From positions 1,200,106-1,264,105 of the forward strand of contig JACEVL010000129.1 of the NCBI GenBank assembly GCA_020284085.1: a stretch of DNA of 64,000 bases. Reading direction: 5' to 3'. The position numbers and the translations under genes are program-made. Positions within the stretch are counted from its first letter, which is position 1, and each line of letters starts with the position of its first letter. The notes below the pieces were generated by a model, which made no database searches, was not told the origin of the DNA, and worked only from the letters and a program-made list of their open reading frames with translations. Source of the stretch: Aporrectodea caliginosa. Lineage: Eukaryota; Annelida; Clitellata; Crassiclitellata; Lumbricidae. Below are positions 1 to 13,450 of the stretch, one piece after another.

Positions 1-177
1 TATAGAGAACAGGTCAATGTAAGTACCTGAAAGGTCAATGTAAGTACCTGAAAACGGCTGAATGGAAACAATGTTCGAATGACTGCACTGGGAACAGTAT
101 CCATGTGACAATGTCTGATACAGACTAGATCAAGGCACAATTAAATTCTAAGCAAGCAAAGTAGAATTTGTGTGTAC

Positions 178-321
178 CTTCTGTCTAACCAGAATCACAG
201 CACATTGGATTGGTGCACCCATTAGTTTGTGCAGACTCCAAACAGCAGAATTGCACCGGTTCAGGCCTTTCAGCAGATGTCGGTGCTGTTGTGAGTATGC
301 AACGCCACCACCCCAGGCAGC
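178..321 (-). CDS. Decarboxylase exon 7, with the PLP lysine
   Basis: 48 codons [20 protein letters not shown] ... [20 protein letters not shown]. The Lys in SLHK is the Schiff-base lysine by family comparison. Acceptor is GGTGGTTTTAG, donor AAG|GTACAC, phase 0. It completes the HxDAAWGGG motif begun in exon 6, although about 8.65 kb of intron lies between. Confidence 0.9.
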
Positions 322-3300
322 CTAAAACCACCAAATATAAAAAAAGGTAGCCTACCTATGTTATCTAAATCTGATTACTTCAATACTAAAATTTGTGTAG
401 CATCACATTATGATGGGAACAATAAAACTTGTTGAATTGAATTGAATTGAATTGAATTAGTACCATATTAAGTATAGGTTGATTAGCAATAAAAAGAACA
501 ACTCCAGTTTAAGTCAACTGTGTGACATTGGAGAGTACTTTGGTTTGATCTGACATTCAAAATACTGACACAGAGTTAGAATGCTGCAAAACAACCAAGA
601 CCTGAAACAGTCGATCCTGATTGGTCGACGCCAACCACGTGACCTATGACGTCATGCATATAATTAGCACAAAGGCTCCGTAGCGCTGTAGGGTTTCACA
701 AGGGACCCGTAGCGCAGTAGGGTTTCACAAGGGACCCGTATCGATGTAGGGTTTCACAAGAGACCCGTATCGCTGTAGGGTTTCACAAGGGACCCGTATC
801 GCTGTATGTTTTCACAAGGGCACCGTAGCGCTGTAGGGTTTCACAAGGGACCCGTATCGCTGTAGGGTTTCACAAGGGACCCGTATCGATGTAGGGTTTC
901 ACAAGGGACCCGTATCGCTGTATGTTTTCACAAGGGCACCGTAGCGCTGTAGGGTTTCACAAGGGCACCGTACATCAGTATGGTTTAGCAATGGCACCGA
1001 ACCACTGTATATTTTCACAAGGGTTCCATACCACTGTATGTTTTAACAATGGCAACATACCACTGTATGGTTTAGCAAAGGCTCCCAACCACTGTATATT
1101 TTCGCAAGGGCACCGAACCACTGTATGTTTTCACAATGGTATGGTACTCTTATACAACAAGCCCATGCATTTAGCTGGAATTATAGAAAACGGGTTTGAA
1201 ATAGAGAGCTCAAGCCTTTTTTTCACTTCTCATCAATTATTTATTATGCACACGAAGCACATTTGGGTAACATGCATTTTCATGTCGAGTGAGTTTACAG
1301 ACACTGACAAGCCCTTGTATTTAGCTTGAATTATAGAAAAAGGGTGGAAATAGTGCGCTCAAGCTTTTCTTTTCACTTCTTAGCATTTATTTATCATGCT
1401 CACTAAGCACTTTTGCAAAACGTGCTTTTACATTTAGGTATGTCTCAAACTATGCTATCTAGAATTATCAAGTGTCTTAAATTTAAAGTCAGCAACTTGG
1501 GTTTCTCTAGACATGAGGTGGCTGAGTCGTTTTAAAATTTCAGAACTTTTAATTTTCCACCCTTTGCATTTCAGAACTTCTCGTTTGCAAATTTAAAATT
1601 TCAGAACTACTCGTTTTCAATCCTTTAAATTTCTGATCTTATCGTTTGCGACTTTAAAATTTCTGAACTTCTTGTTTGCATCTTTTACATTTCAGACGTC
1701 GTGCTTTCCAACTTTAAAATTTCAGACATTCTGGTTTGCATCTTTTAGATTTCAGACCTGATGGTTTTCAAAATTTTAATTTTCAGAACATCAAGTTTGC
1801 ATCTTTTAGATTTCAGACGTTGTGGCTTCCAACTTTAAAATTTCGGAACGTGCGGTTTTCAAACCTTTACATTTCAGATGGTGTGGTTTGCATCTTTTAG
1901 ATTTCAGACCTGGTGGTTTTCAAAATTTTAATTTCAAAACTTCTCGTTTGCAAATTTAAAATTTCGGAACTTGTGGTTTTCCATCATTTAGATTTCAGAA
2001 CTTCTCGTTTTCAAACCTTTAGATTTCAGATTGTGTGGTTTGCAACTTTAAAATTTCAGAACTTCAAGTTTGCATCTTTTACATTTCAGACGTCGTGCTT
2101 TGCAACTTTAAAATTTTCAGACATTCTGGTTTGCATCTTTTAGATTTCAGACGATGTGCTTTCCAACTTTAAAATTTCAGACATTCTGGTTTGCATCTTT
2201 TAGGTTTCAGACCAGGTGGTTTTCAAAATTTTAATTTTCAGACATTCTGGTTTGCATCTTTTAGATTTCAGACATTGTGGTTTGCAACTTTAAAATTTCA
2301 GATTCTGGTTTGCATCTTTTAGGTTTGGTGGTTTTCAAAATTTTAATTTTCAAAACTTCTCGTTTGCAAATTTAAAATTTCGGAACTAGTGGTTTTCCAT
2401 CCTTTAGATTTCAGAACTTCTCGTTTTCAAACCTCTAGATTTCAGATTGTGTGGTTTGCAACTTTAAAATTTCAGAACTTCAAGTTTGCATCTTTTAGAT
2501 TTCAGAGGTCGTACTTTGCAACTTTAAAATTTTCAGACATTCTGGTTTGCATCTTTTAGATTTCAGACGATGTGCTTTCCAACTTTAAAATTTCAGACAT
2601 TCTGGTTTGCATCTTTTAGGTTTCAGACCAGGTGGTTTTCAAAATTTTAATTTTCAGACATTCTGGTTTGCATCTTTTAGATTTCAGACCTGGTGGTTTT
2701 CAAAATTTTAATTTCAAAACTTCTCGTTTGCAAATTTAAAATTTCGGAACTAGTGGTTTTCCATCCTTTAGATTTCAGAACTTCTCGCTTTCAAACCTCT
2801 AGATTTCAGATTGTGTGGTTTGCAACTTTAAAATTTCAGAACTTCAAGTTTGCATCTTTTAAATTTCAGACATCGTGCTTTCCAAATTTAAAATTTTCAG
2901 ACATTCTGGAGCAGAGTTGACTCTCATTTTAGAAGACTAGGCATTTCTAATTGTAGAGAGGTTGGCGGCGAGGCTAAGAAGCAGAGAGGCAGAGAGTGGC
3001 GAAGAAGCAGAAAGAGATACAGAGCTCGCTTTTTCTCTAGACGTGAGGAGGCTGAGTCAACATATAACTTTGAAAGACGACAGAGAGCTATTGGTATTCA
3101 ACATTGCAAAGCACACGGTAGGCTTTTCGCTTTTAAAGCAAGCGGAGTTTTCAAAACTTCTTGTCTGCATCATTAAAATTTGAGAACTTTGTGTTTGCGA
3201 CTTTAAAATTTCTGAACTTCTTCATTGCAACATCTTCTCGTTTGCGACTTTAAAATTTCTGAACTTCTTGTTTGCATCAGTAAAATTTGAGAACTTTGTG

Positions 3301-6300
3301 TTTGCGACTTTAAAATTTCTGAACTTCTTCATTGCAACTTTAAAATTTATGATCTTCTCGTTTGCGACTTTAAAATTTCTAAACTTCTTGTTTGCATCAG
3401 TAAAATTTCTGATCTTCTCGTTTGCGACTTTAAAATTTCTGTACTTCTTCATTGCCTCTTTAAAATTTCTGATCTTCTCGTTTACAACTTTAAAATTTCT
3501 GATCTCCTTTGCAACTTTAAAATTTCTGAACTTCTCTTTTGCCACTTTAAAATTTCTGATCTTCTCGTTTGCAACTTTAAAATTTCTGATCTTCTCATTT
3601 GCAACTTTAAAATTTCTGAACTTCTCTTTTGCCACTTTAAAATTTCTGATCTTATCGGTTGCAACTTTAAAATTTCAGATCTTCACGTTTGCAACTTTAA
3701 AATTTATGATCTTCTCATTTGCAACTTTAAAATTTCTGAACTTCTCTTTTGCAAATTTAAAATTTGAGATCTTCACGTTTGCAACTTTAAAATTTCAGAT
3801 CTTATTTTCGATCTTCTCGTTTGCAAATTTAAAATTTTCAGATCTTCTTATTTGCCATCTTCTCGTTTGCAACTTTAAAATTTAAGAACAGGTGGTTTTC
3901 CATCCTTCACATTTCACACCATGTGGATTGTAAATTTAAAATTTCAGCTTTGTATCGTTTAGCTTTCAGACTTTTAGATATCTCAGTTTGATATGAGGGT
4001 GTCTTCTTTGAAAAGTTGCTGACTGTGAGTTAAAATGAGATCTTTTAATGGACACATCATTTTTCAAAGTTACATGAACGAGAGAAACTCACAAATTTTA
4101 GACCCTGAAACGGAGGCGAACTGGGCAAACTTAAGACTGTAGCTTGTATGGTACCATTTAAGACGGATCGCTCCTCGAATTTACATGTTTTTAGCTGAAA
4201 TAACCGAATGAATGAAAGCCTGTACAGGTCTTCTATTAGTTTGGAAAGCTAAAGAGGAAGGGCTATGAGATTGGTAATGTTGCATCTCTTAGGTTGAGCA
4301 ATGCTATTTTTCTTACTAAACATCCAACTTGCGCCGTTTCAAGTGTTTCAAAAATGAATGTTTTAATCTATTTGCAGCTCGTTCTCTGCTTGTGCACAGA
4401 AGAGTGGCAGCGAAGCTGCCACTCTGTTACAGCGGCGGAGGCGGCGGGGCCTCCCCTGATCTTACCAGTATCCATGGGCATGGCCATCGTATACAAGCTA
4501 ATCGGAACATGTCCAAGTCTTTTAATTTTTGAGTTTATACTGCAAACAGAGTATCAAACTTGAAATTCTCTAAAGCTCAGAAAGAGGTCAACTGAGCGAT
4601 GAGAACTGAGAGATGGGAAACCTGAAACATTCAACTCTGAAAGATGCGAATGCAAAGTTGTGAAAACGGAAAGATGGAAACCTTTGCAATAGGTTTTAAA
4701 TTTGCAACTTCAGCACTCGCATCTTTCAGAGTTGAATGTTTCAGGTTTCCCATCTCTCAGTTCTCATCGCTCAGTTGACCTCTTTTGAGCTTTAGAGAAT
4801 TTCAAGTTTGATACTCTGTTTGCAGTATAAACTCAAAAATTAAAAGACTTGGACATGTTCCGATTAGCTTGTATACGATGGCCATGCCCATGGATACTGG
4901 TAAGATCAGGGGAGGCCCCGCCGCCTCCGCCGCTGTAACAGAGTGGCAGCTTCGCTGCCACTCTTCTGTGCACAAGCAGAGAACGAGCTGCAAATAGATT
5001 AAAACATTCATTTTTGAAACACTTGAAACGGCGCAAGTTGGATGTTTAGTAAGAAAAATAGCATTGCTCAACCTAAGAGATGCAACATTACCAATCTCAT
5101 AGCCCTTCCTCTTTAGCTTTCCAAACTAATAGAAGACCTGTACAGGCTTTCATTCATTCGGTTATTTCAGCTAAAAACATGTAAATTCGAGGAGCGATCC
5201 GTCTTAAATGGTACCATACAAGCTACAGTCTTAAGTTTGCCCAGTTCGCCTCCGTTTCAGGGTCTAAAATTTGTGAGTTTCTCTCGTTCATGTAACTTTG
5301 AAAAATGATGTGTCCATTAAAAGATCTCATTTTAACTCACAGTCAGCAACTTTTCAAAGAAGACACCCTCATATCAAACTGAGATATCTAAAAGTCTGAA
5401 AGCTAAACGATACAAAGCTGAAATTTTAAATTTACAATCCACATGGTGTGAAATGTGAAGGATGGAAAACCACCTGTTCTTAAATTTTAAAGTTGCAAAC
5501 GAGAAGATGGCAAATAAGAAGATCTGAACATTTTAAATTTGCAAACGAGAAGATAGAAAATAAGATCTGAAATTTTAAAGTTGCAAACGTGAAGATCTCA
5601 AATTTTAAATTTGCAAAAGAGAAGTTCAGAAATTTTAAAGTTGCAAATGAGAAGATCATAAATTTTAAAGTTGCAAACGTGAAGATCTGAAATTTTAAAG
5701 TTGCAAAGATAAGATCAGAAATTTTAAAGTGGCAAAAGAGAAGTTCAGAAATTTTAAAGTTGCAAATGAGAAGATCAGAAATTTTAAAGTTGCAAACGAG
5801 AAGATCAGAAATTTTAAAGTGGCAAAAGAGAAGTTCAGAAATTTTAAAGTTGCAAAGGAGATCAGAAATTTTAAAGTTGTAAACGAGAAGATCAGAAATT
5901 TTAAAGAGGCAATGAAGAAGTACAGAAATTTTAAAGTCGCAAACGAGAAGATCAGAAATTTTACTGATGCAAACAAGAAGTTTAGAAATTTTAAAGTCGC
6001 AAACGAGAAGATCATAAATTTTAAAGTTGCAATGAAGAAGTTCAGAAATTTTAAAGTCGCAAACACAAAGTTCTCAAATTTTACTGATGCAAACAAGAAG
6101 TTCAGAAATTTTAAAGTTGCAATGAAGAAAGTTCAGAAATTTTAAAGTCGCAAACACAAAGTTCTCAAATTTTAATGATGCAGACAAAAGTTTTGAAAAC
6201 TCCGCTTGCTTTAAAAGCGAAAAGCCTACCGTGTGCTTTGCAATGTTGAATACCAATAGCTCTCTGTCGTCTTTCAAAGTTATATGTTGACTCAGCCTCC

Positions 6301-9300
6301 TCACGTCTAGAGAAAAAGCGAGCTCTGTATCTCTTTCTGCTTCTTCGCCACTCTCTGCCTCTCTGCTTCTTAGCCTCGCCGCCAACCTCTCTACAATTAG
6401 AAATGCCTAGTCTTCTAAAATGAGAGTCAACTCTGCTCCAGAATGTCTGAAAATTTTAAATTTGGAAAGCACGATGTCTGAAATTTAAAAGATGCAAACT
6501 TGAAGTTCTGAAATTTTAAAGTTGCAAACCACACAATCTGAAATCTAGAGGTTTGAAAACGAGAAGTTCTGAAATCTAAAGGATGGAAAACCACTAGTTC
6601 CGAAATTTTAAATTTGCAAACGAGAAGTTTTGAAATTAAAATTTTGAAAACCACCAGGTCTGAAATCTAAAAGATGCAAACCAGAATGTCTGAAAATTAA
6701 AATTTTGAAAACCACCTGGTCTGAAACCTAAAAGATGCAAACCAGAATGTCTGAAATTTTAAAGTTGGAAAGCACATCGTCTGAAATCTAAAAGATGCAA
6801 ACCAGAATGTCTGAAAATTTTAAAGTTGCAAAGTACGACCTCTGAAATCTAAAAGATGCAAACTTGAAGTTCTGAAATTTTAAAGTTGCAAACCACACAA
6901 TCTGAAATCTAGAGGTTTGAAAACGAGAAGTTCTGAAATCTAAAGGATGGAAAACCACTAGTTCCGAAATTTTAAATTTGCAAACGAGAAGTTTTGAAAT
7001 TAAAATTTTGAATTTTGAAAACCACCAGGTCTGAAATCTAAAAGATGCAAACCAGAATGTCTGAAAATTAAAATTTTGAAAACCACCTGGTCTGAAACCT
7101 AAAAGATGCAAACCAGAATGTCTGAAATTTTAAAGTTGGAAAGCACATCGTCTGAAATCTAAAAGATGCAAACCAGAATGTCTGAAAATTAAAATTTTGA
7201 AAACCACCTGGTCTGAAACCTAAAAGATGCAAACCAGAATGTCTGAAATTTTAAAGTTGGAAAGCACATCGTCTGAAATCTAAAAGATGCAAACCAAATG
7301 TCTGATGCAAACACGACGTCTGAAATGTAAAAGATCTGAAGGTCTGAAATTTTAAAGTTGCAAACCACACAATCTGAAATCTAAAGGTTTGAAAACGAGA
7401 AGTTCTGAAATCTAAATGATGGAAAACCACAAGTTCCGAAATTTTAAATTTGCAAACGAGAAGTTTTGAAATTAAAATTTTGAAAACCACCAGGTCTGAA
7501 ATCTAAAAGATGCAAACCACACCATCTGAAATGTAAAGGTTTGAAAACCGCACGTTCCGAAATTTTAAAGTTGGAAACCACAACGTCTGAAATCTAAAAG
7601 ATGCAAACTTGATGTTCTGAAAATTAAAATTTTGAAAACCATCAGGTCTGAAATCTAAAAGATGCAAACCAGAATGTCTGAAATTTTAAAGTTGGAAAGC
7701 ACGACGTCTGAAATGTAAAAGATGCAAACAAGAAGTTCAGAAATTTTAAAGTCGCAAACGATAAGATCAGAAATTTAAAGGATTGAAAACGAGAAGTTCT
7801 GAAATTTTAAATTTGCAAACGAGAAGTTCTGAAATGCAAAGGGTGGAAAATTAAAAGTTCTGAAATTTTAAAACGACTCAGCCACCTCATGTCTAGAGAA
7901 ACCCAAGTTGCTGACTTTAAATTTAAGACACTTGATAATTCTAGATAGCATAGTTTGAGACATACCTAAATGTAAAAGCACGTTTTGCAAAAGTGCTTAG
8001 TGAGCATAATAAATAAATGCTAAGAAGTGAAAAGAAAAGCTTGAGCGCACTATTTCCACCCTTTTTCTATAATTCAAGCTAAATACAAGGGCTTGTCAGT
8101 GTCTGTAAACTCACTCGACATGAAAATGCATGTTACCCAAATGTGCTTCGTGTGCATAATAAATAATTGATGAGAAGTGAAAAAAAAGGCTTGAGCTCTC
8201 TATTTCAAACCCGTTTTCTATAATTCCAGCTAAATGCATGGGCTTGTTGTATAAGAGTACCATACCATTGTGAAAACATACAGTGGTTCGGTGCCCTTGC
8301 GAAAATATACAGTGGTTGGGAGCCTTTGCTAAACCATACAGTGGTATGTTGACATTGTTAAAACATACAGTGGTATGGAACCCTTGTGAAAATATACAGT
8401 GGTTCGGTGCCATTGCGAAACCATACTGATGTACGGTGCCCTTGTGAAACCCTACAGCGCTACGGTGCCCTTGTGAAAACATACAGCGATACGGGTCCCT
8501 TGTGAAACCCTACATCGATACGGGTCCCTTGTGAAACCCTACAGCGATACGGGTCCCTTGTGAAACCCTACAGCGCTACGGTGCCCTTGTGAAAACATAC
8601 AGCGATACGGGTCCCTTGTGAAACCCTACAGCGATACGGGTCTCTTGTGAAACCCTACATCGATACGGGTCCCTTGTGAAACCCTACTGCGCTACGGGTC
8701 CCTTGTGAAACCCTACAGCGCTACGGAGCCTTTGTGCTAATTATATGCATGACGTCATAGGTCACGTGGTTGGCGTCGACCAATCAGGATCGACTGTCTG
8801 GAATGGGCTTCCTCTAGAGCTCCGTCTCTTACCTAGGAACTCTTGACCTGCATTTTATACCTCTCTCAAAACTACTCTTCAGCCATGGTTGGGCCGGAAG
8901 TGCCTCTGAGTAGGTATCTTGAAGGGGCGCTATATCAAGTTTCTTTGATTGATTGATTGATTGATTGACATACATCACCATGAAGCCAAACACCATGACG
9001 TTCACAGATGTTGGCAATGTCTTCTAATGGATCAAAGCCACCAGTCACAGTTGTTCCACATGTTGCTATCACTATCAGAGGAATTTGTCCCTTCAAAAGC
9101 CAACATTTTTACAGATAATATTTCAACAGTTTTTTCAGAATTCTACTCCATGCCAAAGAATCTCGATAAAAGGTAATGTTATGTGTAATGTTATGTGTAA
9201 ACTAAGGAAACTGCAAATTGGGGTTTGAAAGTAGTCGCAAGTATTGAGTAAAAGCAATTGTCACAATGTGTACAGAGATAAGACATGAATGAATGTGAAG

Positions 9301-12300
9301 GTGATTGAATTGGAAGGAAGATTTCAATTCATAAGTCTCTTATTATTATAGGAGAAATGGTTGCAAGCTGGTTTACAACAGCCCAGACCAAACGTGAAGA
9401 GATTGACTGGCTACCAATAGTCTAATGCATGCAAATGCAATGCAGCCGTCGTGCAATAGGACTATCAGCACTGCACGTCTCATTTAAAGCACACTTAGCA
9501 ACACAGGCTCCTGTATTGCAAACAATAAAAATAAGGAGAAACATTGAAACAAGAATGGTAGAGTGTGACCTACACCTGTTAAAATAATAGTGGCATATTA
9601 GCCTACAGTATATAAATATTGTATATTGAGTAGGACATGGACAGGTCATGATGCTTTGTGAAAAAATCAGGAAAGAAGATTTCAATGATGACCACATCCA
9701 GGTTACTATGACAAACCAATATATGATAAAAATAATAAGCCCAATGTAATTTTGACAGGTTTTGACAGAGACTGAAGTCATTGGTTCTATGAAAGTCCTA
9801 ATATTTCAATATTGTAAGCAAAATTAAATGTACAGAAGAAATTGTTACCTTTTGCATATGAAAACCACAAAGCATCTGCCATTGCAAATTGTGCTTTAGC
9901 ACTTTAACTACAAGAGTGTACTAAAAGCGACTGGGAAACCAATGTGGCTCATCGTTAAAGTGTTAGAGACACAAACTACAGCACAACATAAAGAAGTTTC
10001 TATCTAACAAGATCATGATAAATACAAAAGAGTTGTTCAACTATGCATCAAGCTTACCTTGCTTTTGCATAGCATAATGGCCTGGTCCAAGGATTCTGCC
10101 TTCATCTTGCCATTCCAGGTTTCAACTTGAACAACACTGTCTGTTCCAAAGCCCAAAAAGCTTGCTGCCTTCGTCATTGAATAATGAGCCTAAAGAAAGA
10201 TCAGCATAAAACATTCAATTTGTTTTAATTCAGTGACATACTGGAACAGTACTACTGTAAATTGGGACCCATGTTAAAGTGTTCATAAACATTAACTTAA
10301 TGCTACAAACACTTTATGGACTTCTCTCTGAGTCATAATTAATGGCTGTCATAAAGATAAACATGGAGGAAACAGCAATAAGATTTATGATTGCATAGCT
10401 TCTTATCCACCATTTTCCTTATGCTGCACTGCACAGACTTATTCTAACCTTGAGGCAAAACCTTGGGTTAAAATTTAATGAAATGCTGTACTTCCAGGGA
10501 AGAAACACCATCAACACAGAGAAATGTAGGCTAGAGCTGGACAGGGAGAGGAGTGGGAATTAAAAAACCTAATAGCATATGCAATCCAGGTGAAAAACAC
10601 ATGGCACTACTGTAAGGAAACACCCAAGATGCATTCTTGACATGATGGCAAATTCTGCCTTCAAACACAATATTCTTCAACCAATGACAGAACACAAGTA
10701 AAGTATGGTTGAGACTGTTTTCATGCACTAGTCACAATCTGTTAATAGAATAGACGATGGAATGGAATAGAAGAATAACCAGATTATCCTGTCTCTGGAT
10801 AATGATTTCCAGCCTGAAAGAGATTATAAAAAAATGCTGAGCTCCATGAGATAAAAATGCAACCGACTAAGTTACCTCACACGTATCACTCTCGTATATA
10901 AAAACACAGAAGAAAAAATGGGTCACCTCGTCTGAACAGAACAGACAAAACCTTGGAAGACCAAACATTCCAGTCTGATTGACACCTTTACACTGATTGT
11001 ATCTTGCCAGATGAATAGCCAGGAAGTTTCCAAATGAAGACCCTGTTAAAGAAATCAGTGTGCAGCTGAACAGAAGACTAATTATAACAAACAGCAATCG
11101 TAATTATGTCGACAGTAAGAAAGGATATGGAGTCAACTGGATGCTAATCACTTTTCACTATAGAAAAGTAGAATTAGTAGAGCAGAGTTTTGATAGAGTT
11201 GAATCGGTTCAATTCTTCTGCATTCTTCATTGTCAAGAGCCAATAAAAGAATTTAGATACAAAACTGCTTCAAGAAGAAATTCTCAAGTGCACACAGCGG
11301 AACTGTGAGAAAGAGTTTGGGTGCTTCAAATTACATTTTTTAAAGTTGGACTCTTGCTGTAAAATCTCTTCAGAAATTGACAAGTGCAGAAAACAATGCA
11401 GCAATAGTTCAGGTGCTTATGAATTACATCTTGCTTTTGAAATAAACTTTATTGCTTGTATAAAGTCATCAGTTTGCTCATACCAACCTGGTACAAAAAT
11501 GCCATCTCCTTGTTCAAAGCCGATCAGCTTGTTTAGCTCAGCGATGACAAAGTTCTCAATTGTGATGAAGACAGGAGCTGCTTCAAAGTTATGTCTGAAA
11601 TTGAAGAAAAACTCCACACATCATTTTATCATGAGTTTCAGGTACGGTAGCTTAAATACAGAAGAAAGAAGTCAAAACTTGAAATTTTAAATTTTTTTAT
11701 TGCTTTTCTGATGTACATGTATAAGTTTGTGTATTCTCATTCATGTTAATAGTTCTGCTTTGTGCTAGTTTACTCACAGTTCACTTCTCTAATCTAAGCA
11801 AAGCACTGGACTGCTGCAACACAATGCTTGCGAACATGCAGAAGTTTCTAATACGCGAGCCTATCCTAAACTGCATTACTTGAGTTGTGGCCAACTTGCC
11901 AAAATTCTCACATATTTCAAACCATATTCAAAATTCCAATACAAATGTTTGATTACTCGATATAACGCAATGGCCACAGAGTATCATATTACACCACATT
12001 AAAATTACACATAAAGCGCATTCCACAGAAGTGTCTAACATAACCCAAAACCGAGCGATGTTACCAATTACATGTTAGTATTCAGAGCATCTGTAAGCCA
12101 TGCCCCGGCCGTTCCAGCAGGGTTGTAGCCTGAAAAGAAGAAGCTGAGATGTCGTGGATGAGCTGTCTTAACGCTGTAATGAACGATCTTTTTGCAGATT
12201 TCAAGAAGTGTCTTGTAGTCTGTGCTTTCAGTGCTGATGCCAAGATCAAGTTGCAACTGTAACAGTTTTGGCATCAAAAGTCAGACAAGATATAAACGAC

Positions 12301-13352
12301 ACCCACTTTAACAGCTACTTTGCCCCCTCTGAGACGGACCCTCTGGACACCGGACTCGAACCCCCTTCAGACAACCCTTTGGACAACCTCTCTGACTCGA
12401 CGCGGCGCTCTTGAATGAGCTGGTGCCCTGTGCTTGGCTTTCGAGTGGTACTTTAGAAGTTTTGAGATTATGATTACAATTAAGATTACGGTTAAGATAC
12501 TGCTGTTTCCTCTGGCTGACCAGCACGCACACATTTTCAGCCTACCTTATGTTAAGGCACACCTGTTTAGATCAGTTAAACAGTCATGGGTACAGGAACT
12601 GTACAACGTAGCTCTAATACATACACACAGGGTACAAGGGCCAAATGGACTAAAGTAAAAAAAGTTGACAGGGTCATCATTCCTGTTATTAAAATCTATT
12701 TTGCCAACAACAAGTAAGAGACCTAAACAGTCTTAATTCTATGGCCACAGGAGTAGGTACACCAGAGAGTCAATAGGTATACAATAGCAACTGATTGTTA
12801 CACAAGTGTTCAAAATAGAAGTACTGTATGATGAATGATGCCTAACATTCATCAGATACCAGAATCCTAAGTCATCAGATCAGATTACTCTGACAAAGTG
12901 ATAAAGTTGTAGGACATTAGAACAGTCTTAATTCTATGGCCACAGGAACGTATCTTCAACAGAGCACAACAGGTATACAACAGCAACTGATTGTTTGCTA
13001 TTTGAACAGGAGTGTTCAAATAGCAGTACTATGACGAATGCCGCGTGTTCATCAGATGCCAGAGTTGTAAGTCATTGGATCAGATTACACTAAGAAAGTG
13101 ATAAAGTTATAGACCAGTTGGATAATGCACTATGACTGCAAGAAATAGTGTGTTGCTCATTTAATTTAGAATCCAGTGCCTCCAAAACTGACCAAATTTA
13201 ATACTGAATGAACAATTAATTCTCTCTCTCTCTCTATGTCTCTCTTCTCTGTCTCTCTGTCTCTCTTCTCTGTCTCTCTGTCTCTCTCTCTGTCTCTCTG
13301 TCTCTGTGTCTCTCTGTGTCTCTGTGTCTCTGTGTGTCTGTGTCTGTGTCTG

Positions 13353-13450
<98 letters not shown>

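Larger units (their letters stand above)
607..8797. mobile_element. 8.2-kb foldback-type inverted repeat element inside the decarboxylase intron
   Basis: The left arm (607-4649) and right arm (4717-8797) are near-perfect reverse complements around a 67-bp spacer. Each arm runs from outside to inside: a unique end (CAGTCGATCCTGATTGGTCG...), a 29-bp tandem array, about 400 bp unique, a 30-bp tandem array with a unique island, and about 750 bp of unique sequence. The arms differ by point changes and by unit-sized indels (4043 versus 4081 bp), so they are not simple copies of one read. The architecture resembles Foldback/Galileo-type DNA transposons with iterated terminal repeats. I see no transposase and no clear target duplication. 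The outer right end touches a LINE 3' end. Confidence 0.85.

Noticed and set aside
3268..3885. Open frames of 130-205 codons with [10 protein letters not shown] or [10 protein letters not shown] repeats
   Set aside because: They are a consequence of a 30-bp repeat period, which keeps every frame open. The units vary without codon bias and the frame also exists on the other strand.
660..3900. Regular 29-30-bp repeats that superficially resemble a CRISPR array
   Set aside because: The units are directly tandem without unique spacers, occur as inverted arms, and lie in a eukaryotic intron.
607..8797. Palindrome as a missed-adapter sequencing artefact
   Set aside because: Not excluded, but the arms differ by many point changes and unit indels and meet different unique sequence on each side, which argues against it.
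607..8806. Target duplication around the large palindrome
   Set aside because: Left flank CCTGAAA and right flank TCTGGAA are only loosely alike, so no duplication is claimed.
8974..8979. Alternative donor CATG|GTGATG for decarboxylase exon 6
   Set aside because: It leaves phase 1, which does not fit the next exon. GAT|GTATGT gives HGD-AAWGGG in frame.
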